Positions 1 to 4,928 of a DNA stretch of 10,587 nt are shown one piece after another; position 1 is the stretch's first letter, and every line of letters starts with the position of its first letter. The stretch spans positions 1 to 10,587 of the forward strand of contig CAZKVQ010000070.1 of the NCBI GenBank assembly GCA_964556255.1. The letters run 5' to 3'. This DNA is from JACJWR01 sp964556255 (GTDB lineage: Bacteria; Actinomycetota; Actinomycetes; S36-B12; UBA10799). Position numbers and translations under genes: made by a program. The notes below the pieces were generated by a model. That model searched no databases and was not told the DNA's origin. It worked only from the letters and a program-made list of their open reading frames with translations.

Positions 1-1
1 C

Positions 2-280
2 TGGCGCCGGCACGGATGGACCCACGTCGAAGCGGTCGGCGCCGGTAGTCCTGGCACGGACCTGACCGGCACCCCCGGATGCGCGGTGGAGATCAAGGCC
101 CGCACCGGGCTGAACCTGGGCGCGTGGATGCGGCAGGCGCGCAAGAACGCCGGCCACATGTTGCCGGTACTCATCCTGCGGCTGAACGGGCAGGGTGAGG
201 CGTCGCTGGACGAGTTCCCCGTCGTGCTCAGGCATGACGACTTCCACCAGCTGCTCAAGGATGCCGGGTATCTGCCATGA
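2..280 (+). CDS. PD-(D/E)XK endonuclease-like protein, C-terminal part (5' end outside window)
   Basis: The reading frame is open from the left edge, so only the last 92 residues are present; an internal ATG at 86 would remove the active site and is not the start. The visible part carries the core of the PD-(D/E)XK nuclease fold: GTDL with D20 (numbered from the window edge), then a strand ending E30-I-K32, and Q45 in the following helix. This fits small phage resolvase-like or VRR-NUC-like nucleases that cut branched or damaged DNA; which subtype cannot be told from a fragment. The stop overlaps the next gene's ATG by 4 bases, so the two are probably co-translated. Fold assignment is fairly sure; substrate is unknown. 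Confidence 0.7.
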   Translation, partial: WRRHGWTHVEAVGAGSPGTDLTGTPGCAVEIKARTGLNLGAWMRQARKNAGHMLPVLILRLNGQGEASLDEFPVVLRHDDFHQLLKDAGYLP

Positions 281-828
281 GGAAGCCATGCAAGATCGAC
301 GGATGCGACAGGCCGAGCGCGGGCCGTGGCTGGTGCCAGAAGCACTGGGCGCGATGGCGCAAGCACGGCGACCCAATGATGGTGAAGCCAAAGGTCAGAC
401 CCTTCAAGTACGGGCCCATCTGTGCAGTTGATGAATGCGCCAAGCCGCACCACGCTAACGGCTACTGCATCTATCACAACGACAGAAATACCCGCAACGG
501 GCACCCGACCGCTGCCGTCAAGCAGGGCAGGCCGCGCAAGGGCGACACCCTCGGATATGACGGTGCGCACCTACAGGTCAGGCGGCTGCATGGCAACGCC
601 AATCAGCATCGGTGCGTCGATTGCGGGGGGCAAGCCTCGGAGTGGAGTTACCGGGGAGGCGACCCCGACGAACTGACGACGGACCCGACTGTGCGCCGGG
701 AGCATCCCGGGTTGCACTACTCGGCAGACCCCGACTACTACGAGCCGCGATGCAAGCCCTGCCATCGGAGGATAGACGACAGTCTGATCCGCGGGCGCGA
801 TCCGCAGACAGGGCAGTGGATCGCATGA
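277..828 (+). CDS. Two-zinc-finger HNH-type endonuclease-like protein
   Basis: A 183-residue protein with two N-terminal fingers of identical spacing, C-x4-C-x9-C-x2-H, at C5/C10/C20/H23 and C49/C54/C64/H67. Each is followed by a basic stretch (for example KHWARWRKHGDP). The C-terminal half (about residues 92-170) has a treble-clef pair, C113-x2-C116 and C159-x2-C162 with H163, framed by YSADPDYYEPRC. That pattern is seen in actinophage proteins annotated as HNH endonucleases. The fingers probably bind DNA and the treble clef holds the metal site. I cannot point to a full catalytic DH...N...H triad, so nicking activity is inferred. It starts in an ATGA overlap with the nuclease upstream, which also fixes the start. 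Confidence 0.75.
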   Translation: MRKPCKIDGCDRPSAGRGWCQKHWARWRKHGDPMMVKPKVRPFKYGPICAVDECAKPHHANGYCIYHNDRNTRNGHPTAAVKQGRPRKGDTLGYDGAHLQVRRLHGNANQHRCVDCGGQASEWSYRGGDPDELTTDPTVRREHPGLHYSADPDYYEPRCKPCHRRIDDSLIRGRDPQTGQWIA

Positions 829-935
829 GCACCGACGTGGAAGACACCCTCGAATATGCGCTGGCCATGCCAGCGAACCCTGAAGGGGTCTGGGGTGCCA
901 CCACGATGCGTCAGCGTGCGCAGGTCCGGCGATGA
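825..935 (+). CDS. Small protein of unknown function (36 aa)
   Basis: A short frame starting MSTDVEDTLEYALAM and ending in a basic tail RQRAQVRR. Support is positional: its ATG overlaps the stop of the HNH-type gene as ATGA, and its own stop lies in a second ATGA at 932. It fills the only gap between two likely genes. No domain is recognisable and there is no clear Shine-Dalgarno sequence, so translation would depend on coupling. It could be chance reading of an untranslated spacer. Confidence 0.45.
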   Translation: MSTDVEDTLEYALAMPANPEGVWGATTMRQRAQVRR

Positions 936-952
936 CAACTACAGGAGACAGC

Positions 953-1171
953 ATGAGAACACCCACCCCGGTACGCGACCGGTGTCGCAAAGTCACCGAC
1001 GCCATCGTCGAGGATGCACCGGACTGTGCCGCCCCGGAACTGTGGCGGGCACTCACCGTTGCTGTGGAGGGCCTCAACGCTGCCCTGGCCGGGGTCAACG
1101 TATTCGCCGCCGACACCATCCTCACCGCTGTCGCCGACGAGTTGGGCTGCGACCTGGGCGGCATCGAATGA
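953..1171 (+). CDS. Small acidic helical protein of unknown function (72 aa)
   Basis: Not recognised. The protein reads as mostly alpha-helical and alanine-rich (VTDAIVEDAPD, LWRALTVAVEGLNAAL, ADTILTAVADELG) with two Cys, no membrane segment and no catalytic motif. I chose ATG 953 because AGGAGA at 943-948 sits just upstream. An in-frame ATG at 932 overlaps the previous stop (ATGA) and would add seven residues (MTTTGDS), but it lacks a ribosome-binding site. The stop overlaps the ATG of the methylase gene, so the two are probably expressed together. Confidence 0.6.
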   Translation: MRTPTPVRDRCRKVTDAIVEDAPDCAAPELWRALTVAVEGLNAALAGVNVFAADTILTAVADELGCDLGGIE

Positions 1172-1689
1172 GATTCGCCTACGCCGATCCGCCCTACTAC
1201 GGATGTGGACGACTGCACTACGGCAAGCATCATCCCGAAGCAGCCAAATGGGACGACAAGGACACCCACCTGGAGCTGATAGACGAACTGCGGTCGCGAT
1301 ATGACGGCGCCGCGCTGTCGTGTTTGCCTCGCGACCTGTCGTGGCTGCTCCCGGCGTGCCCCCGAAGCGCGCTAGTTGCCGCATGGGTGAAGCCATTTGG
1401 CTCGGGCTTCAAGCCTGGAATGCGCCACATTCGGGCGTGGGAGCCGGTCATCTATTGGACTCCGCGGATGACAGCCGCCGGACCCGGGCGAGATGAGGGT
1501 GCCGGTGAAGTGCGCGACGTGCTCACCGCCAACGCCACCTCCGGGCGTGGCCTGGTTGGCGTCAAGCCGCGCGCGTTCAACCGTTGGGTAATCGAGCTGT
1601 TGGGCGTGACAAATACCGACACGCTTCACGACTTGTTCCCCGGCAAGGGCGGAATGGACGCCGAACTAGCTCAGTTGGTGCTGCTATGA
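1168..1689 (+). CDS. Compact DNA adenine methyltransferase (DPPY type)
   Basis: A 173-residue protein that begins MRFAYADPPYYGCG: D7-P-P-Y10 is catalytic motif IV of amino-methyltransferases (N6-adenine or N4-cytosine). The AdoMet-binding glycine motif appears at the far end as D155-L-F-P-G-K-G. Catalytic motif before the FxGxG motif is the beta-class order. The middle holds VAAWVKPF and AWEPVIYW, as in related phage methylases. It is small for a methylase and has little room for a separate target-recognition domain, so specificity is unclear. No partner restriction enzyme is next to it, so it is an orphan that may protect phage DNA from the host or mark replicated DNA. ATGA overlaps join it to both neighbours. 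Confidence 0.85.
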   Translation: MRFAYADPPYYGCGRLHYGKHHPEAAKWDDKDTHLELIDELRSRYDGAALSCLPRDLSWLLPACPRSALVAAWVKPFGSGFKPGMRHIRAWEPVIYWTPRMTAAGPGRDEGAGEVRDVLTANATSGRGLVGVKPRAFNRWVIELLGVTNTDTLHDLFPGKGGMDAELAQLVLL

Positions 1690-2065
1690 CCGAACCCATC
1701 GACTGGCAGGGCCGCCGCCAGCACGGCACCCGCAGCTCCTATTCGGGTGGCTGCCGCTGCAACCCCTGCAAGAAGGCCCAGGCCGACGCCAACCGGTACT
1801 ACGACCGCCGCAAAGTGCAGGAGAAGTGGGGTGCCGTCCCACCCCTCTTGGTGGATTCCGAACCGTCCCGCCGCCACGTCCAAGCACTGATGGCCGGCGG
1901 TATGGGACAGCGCCGCATCTCCGAAGAATCAGGGGTGTCCGTAGCAGTCATCCAACGGCTGATGGGCTGGTGCACGTCCAGGCCGGCCAACAAAGTGCAT
2001 CCGGAGACTGAGGCGAAACTGTTCGCCTGCAACCCGTTCGCGTTGGCCGACGGTGCCAAAATTCC
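1686..2065 (+). CDS. Helix-turn-helix DNA-binding protein, N-terminal part (gene interrupted by assembly gap)
   Basis: First 126 codons of a gene cut by the gap at 2066; its continuation is at 2076-2544. The N-terminus has HGTRSSYSGGCRCNPC with C23, C25 and C28, a short Cys cluster followed by a basic helix (about residues 29-45), a layout common in actinophage HTH proteins. Residues 62-95 (RRHVQALMAGG...SVAVIQRLMGW) form a helix-turn-helix: RRISEESGVSVAVIQRLM has the expected turn G83. It is likely a sequence-specific regulator or a replication-accessory DNA binder. The start overlaps the methylase stop (ATGA). Reading straight through the N run in the same frame to 2738 gives an Arg/Pro/His-rich shadow, so that frame is not real beyond the gap. 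Confidence 0.75.
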
Positions 2066-2075
2066 NNNNNNNNNN
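2066..2075. other. Assembly gap (10 N) inside the HTH gene
   Basis: Ten N between ATTCC and GGCAGG. The gene on the left is in frame with 1686, the gene on the right with 2077, so the true missing length should be a multiple of three (9, 12 and so on) if, as the protein content suggests, they form one gene. Confidence 0.95.
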
Positions 2076-2544
2076 GGCAGGCCCGGCGGCCCGCAAAGTA
2101 CGAGCGTTGATCGCGATCGGATGGCCGCGTGTCGAACTGGGCCGCCGCATCGGGGTGACGCAACAAAACTTCACCTATGCCGACCTGGACGACTCCCACA
2201 CCATCACCGTTCGCCGGGACCGCGACATCGACCAGATGTACCGGCAACTGTGCATGACCCCCGGAACGTCGGTGCGGGCCCGCAACGAAGGAACACGCAA
2301 AGGGTGGCCGCCGCCGCTCGCCTGGGACGACATCGACCTGGGCACGTTGGCCGACGAGCACGACCAGGACGACGGCTGCCCCCGCTGCGCCGACATCGAA
2401 CATCTACTCCCGTTCGAATCGCCCGCCCACATCGCCGACCGGCTCGGCTACACCCCTGGCGCGCTGGAAGCCCACCTACGCAAACACGGCCGCTCCGACC
2501 TGTCGGTCAGGTTCGGCCGCACCAACCAGCGGGAGACGGCATGA
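2076..2544 (+). CDS. Helix-turn-helix DNA-binding protein, C-terminal part (same gene as 1686-2065)
   Basis: The frame is open directly after the gap; the first whole codon is at 2077 and 155 residues follow. It begins AGPAARKVRALIAIGWPRVELGRR, a second helix-turn-helix (IGVTQQNF as the recognition turn). The block TPGTSVRARNEGTRKGWPPPLAWDDID follows. In actinobacterial phage HTH proteins, the order N-terminal Cys cluster, HTH, ALxAIGW HTH, then RARN..rkGWpPPLAWDD is a recurring single-protein architecture, which is why I join it to the upstream part. The far C-terminus holds C-x2-C (CPRCADIEHLL) and a third HTH-like segment (PAHIADRLGYTPGALEAHLRKHG). The upstream ATG at 2053 in this frame is not the start. 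The stop overlaps the next ATG. Confidence 0.75.
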
Positions 2545-2738
2545 GTGTCGCCGCCTATCTCGCTGCCACGCAGCCGAAGTCTCGTGAACTAGTCAACCGG
2601 CGCCGGATCGCCGCCGCTATCGCCGACCTGCCCGGCGGCAGCGAACCGCTGTCGCGCTGCTTCGACTGCGGCGGACTCATCTACCGGTGGCGGCGCTGCC
2701 GGTCACCGTTCTGCACTACCCAAAAGGAGACAACATGA
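2541..2738 (+). CDS. Small zinc-knuckle protein (65 aa)
   Basis: MSVAAYLAATQPKSRELVNRRR, a basic helix (residues 13-29), then C40-x2-C43-x9-C53-x4-C58, a probable single zinc-binding knuckle. No family name can be given. The start is an ATGA overlap with the HTH gene and the stop lies in an ATGA with the next gene, so it belongs to the same translational chain. Small size and basic character suggest nucleic-acid or protein binding, not catalysis. Confidence 0.65.
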   Translation: MSVAAYLAATQPKSRELVNRRRIAAAIADLPGGSEPLSRCFDCGGLIYRWRRCRSPFCTTQKETT

Positions 2739-3061
2739 ATACCGAAATGCTGGCCCGACCACTCGCTGATCTGGAATTCCGCGCCGCCGAACTGGCCGAC
2801 GCCATCTACGACAAGAAGGCGCAGCTCCTCGAGGCCCTGGACGTCGGCGACACCATCGACCTCGACGGCGAACCCGCCTACCGGGTCATGTCCACTCGCA
2901 AGTTTGACGAGACTAAGGCCCGCGACCTCCTGCCCGCCCACGTCATCGACCAGGCAACTGAGGAGAAACTGTCCGCCCGGCTAGTGCGCGCCATGATCCC
3001 GCCGGTGCTGTACGACGCCGTTACCACCGAAGGCACCCCCTACATCAAGTCGGTGCGCTGA
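2735..3061 (+). CDS. Unknown 108-aa phage protein upstream of the exonuclease
   Basis: Starts MNTEMLARPLADLEF at an ATGA overlap, with a clear Shine-Dalgarno AGGAGA at 2725-2730. Residues 8-35 form a probable long amphipathic helix, followed by a short strand-rich part (GDTIDLDGEPAYRVMSTRKFD) and a C-terminal block ending TPYIKSVR. No Cys, membrane segment or catalytic motif. Its fixed position immediately before a Cas4-like exonuclease, with one base between the genes, suggests a role in the same recombination or replication step, but I do not recognise the family. Confidence 0.75.
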   Translation: MNTEMLARPLADLEFRAAELADAIYDKKAQLLEALDVGDTIDLDGEPAYRVMSTRKFDETKARDLLPAHVIDQATEEKLSARLVRAMIPPVLYDAVTTEGTPYIKSVR

Positions 3062-3062
3062 G

Positions 3063-3806
3063 GTGCTCACCTCCGACGACGTCGCCGCACTGATCCGGGC
3101 GCACTCCGGCAGCCGGCCCCGCAACCGGCAGAAGGCCCTCGGCCCGTCGTCGCTGGGCACACCATGCCAACGCCGCCTCGGCTACCAGCTGCTCGACGTG
3201 GACAAGGTCAACACCGGTTCCGACCCGTTGGCCGCCTGGATCGGGACCGCCGTCCACGCGCAGATGGAGCAGGCGCTGGCGGGTAACGACGACTGGGAAA
3301 CCGAAATCCGGATGGAACTGCCCGGCTACGGCATCATCGGCACCGCCGACGCCTACCACAAGCCGACGCGCACCGTGGTCGACTGGAAAGTGGTCGGCGA
3401 AACGACCCTGAAACGGGTCCGGGGCAGCGGTTCGGTCGGCGAGCAGTACCGGACACAGGTGCATCTGTACGGGCTCGGCCTGGACATGGCCGGATACGAC
3501 GTTGACACGGTAGCGATCTGCATGATCCCCCGATCTGGTCGGCTCATCGGGATGCACCTGTGGCAGGAACGTCTCGACCACACCGTCGCCGAGCAGGCGC
3601 TACGACGCTACGAAGCCATCGAAACGTTGACCGACGCCATGGGCACCGCGCTGCTGCCGATGCTCGACACCGCCGACGCATTCTGCTCCTGGTGCCCGTG
3701 GTGGCTGCCCGCCGCCACCGACAGCACCGAGGCTTGCCCTGGCCACCTAGACCTGCCGCAACAAGCGGAGGAAACCCAACCCAACACAGTGAAGGAAACA
3801 GCATGA
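3063..3806 (+). CDS. Cas4/RecB-like exonuclease
   Basis: A 247-residue protein starting at GTG 3063, one base after the previous stop. The RecB-type nuclease motifs are in order: SSLGTPCQRR (residues 29-38), GTAVH with H65, GTADAY with D96, VVDWK with D107-x-K109, and QVHLY with Q132-x3-Y136. Four cysteines fit the Cas4 Fe-S pattern: C35 near the N-terminus and C208, C211 and C225 near the C-terminus. The last spacing is longer than usual. Cas4-family enzymes resect DNA ends; in phages they sit in replication/recombination modules. No cas1, cas2 or repeat array is present, so a CRISPR role is not supported. The stop overlaps the OB-fold-like gene (ATGA), suggesting that resection and strand coating are co-expressed. 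Confidence 0.88.
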   Translation: MLTSDDVAALIRAHSGSRPRNRQKALGPSSLGTPCQRRLGYQLLDVDKVNTGSDPLAAWIGTAVHAQMEQALAGNDDWETEIRMELPGYGIIGTADAYHKPTRTVVDWKVVGETTLKRVRGSGSVGEQYRTQVHLYGLGLDMAGYDVDTVAICMIPRSGRLIGMHLWQERLDHTVAEQALRRYEAIETLTDAMGTALLPMLDTADAFCSWCPWWLPAATDSTEACPGHLDLPQQAEETQPNTVKETA

Positions 3807-4219
3807 GCATCTGGGACAACCCTGACATGAAGGTCAACGGGGATTACATCAAGTTCGACCAGGTCGGTGACACTGTCACCGGACGTGTCATCTCGGTCAG
3901 AGCCCACAAGTGGGACGACGGTTCAGTGTCCCCGCAGCTGCTGCTCGACGTCGACGGTGAAGAGAAGACGGTCACCGCCGGGCAGATCAGGCTGAAGGCA
4001 GCCCTGGCGGAGAAACGCCCCGAGGAGGGCGACACGTTGACGATCACCCTGGCCGACATCGAGAAGCGATCCGGTGGCAAGACCCTGAAGCATTTCGATG
4101 TTGCGGTCGTCCGCAGCGGCGACCCTGCCGCTGCCGCCCCGGTGGAGACGGGCAAGACGGTCAACCTTGACCAGTTGAACCCTGACCAGCAGGCGGCACT
4201 CAAAGCCCTCGGCATCTAG
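3803..4219 (+). CDS. OB-fold-like, possible single-stranded DNA-binding protein
   Basis: A 138-residue protein starting MSIWDNPDMKVNGDYIKFDQVGDT. Residues 21-105 read as a five-strand beta barrel: GDTVTGRVISVRAHKWDD, PQLLLDVDGEEKTVTAG, a helix LKAALAEKR, GDTLTITLADIEKR, then TLKHFDVAVV. This matches the OB-fold layout of small phage SSB-like proteins. A flexible linker (DPAAAAPVETG) and a short C-terminal helix (LNPDQQAALKALGI) follow. It lacks the acidic DDDIPF-type tail of bacterial SSB. The 4-base overlap with the Cas4-like gene supports a recombination/replication role. It could instead be a structural beta-barrel protein; a profile search would decide. Confidence 0.7.
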   Translation: MSIWDNPDMKVNGDYIKFDQVGDTVTGRVISVRAHKWDDGSVSPQLLLDVDGEEKTVTAGQIRLKAALAEKRPEEGDTLTITLADIEKRSGGKTLKHFDVAVVRSGDPAAAAPVETGKTVNLDQLNPDQQAALKALGI

Positions 4220-4227
4220 CACCACCA

Positions 4228-4272
4228 GCCCTGCCCCGCGTACGGCGGCGACGGTTCACGACCGTGCAGGGC
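4228..4272 (+). other. Candidate three-way-junction RNA structure in the 127-base spacer
   Basis: In the spacer 4220-4346, GCCCTGC (4228-4234) pairs perfectly with GCAGGGC (4266-4272). Enclosed are two further hairpins: CCGC/GCGG (4236-4239 with 4245-4248, loop GTACG) and ACGGT/ACCGT (4251-4255 with 4261-4265, loop TCACG). Only three bases inside the closing stem are left unpaired between the elements. It begins eight bases after a stop codon. No T-tract follows, so a classical intrinsic terminator is unlikely; a transcript-end stabiliser or processing signal is possible. Hairpins arise easily at this GC content, so function is unproven. Confidence 0.35.
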
Positions 4273-4290
4273 ACGCAACAATCCAACCCC

Positions 4291-4305
4291 AGCCCAGCCC
4301 AGCCC
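4291..4305 (+). repeat. Short tandem repeat (AGCCC x3)
   Basis: Three perfect AGCCC units preceded by CCC and followed by AG, in the spacer before the nuclease gene. Probably replication slippage; no function is seen. The rest of the spacer up to the Shine-Dalgarno sequence at 4337 shows no clear promoter. Confidence 0.6.
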
Positions 4306-4336
4306 AGAGGAAACGGAGACGACACCCGCGCAGCTC

Positions 4337-4344
4337 AGGAGGAG
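4337..4344 (+). promoter_or_regulatory. Strong Shine-Dalgarno sequence (AGGAGGAG)
   Basis: AGGAGGAG ends two bases before ATG 4347; the core AGGAGG leaves a four-base spacer. It fixes the start of the nuclease gene, which cannot use coupling because it follows a 127-base spacer. Confidence 0.75.
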
Positions 4345-4346
4345 CC

Positions 4347-4928
4347 ATGGCGATCACCACCACATATGACGGCATCGAATACCGGTCCCGGCTAGAAGCC
4401 CGCTGGGCCGCGTTCATGAAGAACATCGGCTGGGACATCGTCTACGAACCGTTCGACGGTGACGGCTACATCCCCGACTTCCTCGTACAAGGCCCGTCGC
4501 CGATGCTCGTCGAAGTGAAACCGGCGGTGACGCTCGCCGAATATGAGGCGGCGGTGCCGAAGGCGGAGAGGGGCCTGGCCGCACATTGGAGCCACGACAT
4601 CCTCATCGTCGGGGCGTCGCCAGTGCTGTCGGGCAGGTTCGGGAATAGCTGGGGATCAACAGCTGGGTGGCTGGGCGAGTTCGGTCAATGGGGCGACGCA
4701 GACACCTGGCCTGACGGGCCTGAAGGCTGGTGCTGGGAGGCGGCTGACTGGATTCGCTGCACCAACTGCGGCTCTCACAGCATCTTTCACACGGTCATGA
4801 CCTTCTCAGGGCGCCCATGCGGCTGCTACAACGGAGATCACTACCTCGGCAACGCGGCAACCAGCCTGCTCGAATCGTTCTGGGCCGACGCCTGCAACGA
4901 CGTGAAGTGGCGGGGCCGCGCCGCATGA
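4347..4928 (+). CDS. PD-(D/E)XK nuclease-fold protein with C-terminal zinc motif
   Basis: 193 residues. The N-terminus has the full nuclease signature: YRSRLEARWAAFM with E17, YIPDF with D44, and LVEVKP with E56-x-K58, which is the arrangement of small restriction-endonuclease-like phage proteins. A Trp-rich middle (WGSTAGWLGEFGQWGDADTWPDGPEGW) follows. The C-terminus has C138-x2-C141 and C158-x-C160, a probable zinc site. All catalytic residues are kept, so it should be an active metal-dependent nuclease; substrate is unknown. Such proteins may degrade host DNA or process phage replication intermediates. It starts from its own strong ribosome-binding site and its stop overlaps the prim-pol/helicase start (ATGA), so the two are probably made together. 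Confidence 0.8.
   Translation: MAITTTYDGIEYRSRLEARWAAFMKNIGWDIVYEPFDGDGYIPDFLVQGPSPMLVEVKPAVTLAEYEAAVPKAERGLAAHWSHDILIVGASPVLSGRFGNSWGSTAGWLGEFGQWGDADTWPDGPEGWCWEAADWIRCTNCGSHSIFHTVMTFSGRPCGCYNGDHYLGNAATSLLESFWADACNDVKWRGRAA

Noticed and set aside
571..1269. Long open frame on the - strand (232 codons)
   Set aside because: It lies antisense to the HNH-type gene, two small genes and the methylase start. It has no recognisable domain and is the mirror of strong + strand coding signal in GC-rich DNA.
2076..2540. Continuation of the HTH gene straight through the N run in the original frame
   Set aside because: The sequence becomes Arg/Pro/His-rich nonsense, whereas the next frame shows a clear HTH and RARN...GWPPPLAWDD block.
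3063..3806. CRISPR adaptation role for the Cas4-like protein
   Set aside because: No cas1, cas2, leader or repeat-spacer array in the window; phage Cas4-like exonucleases commonly serve replication or recombination.
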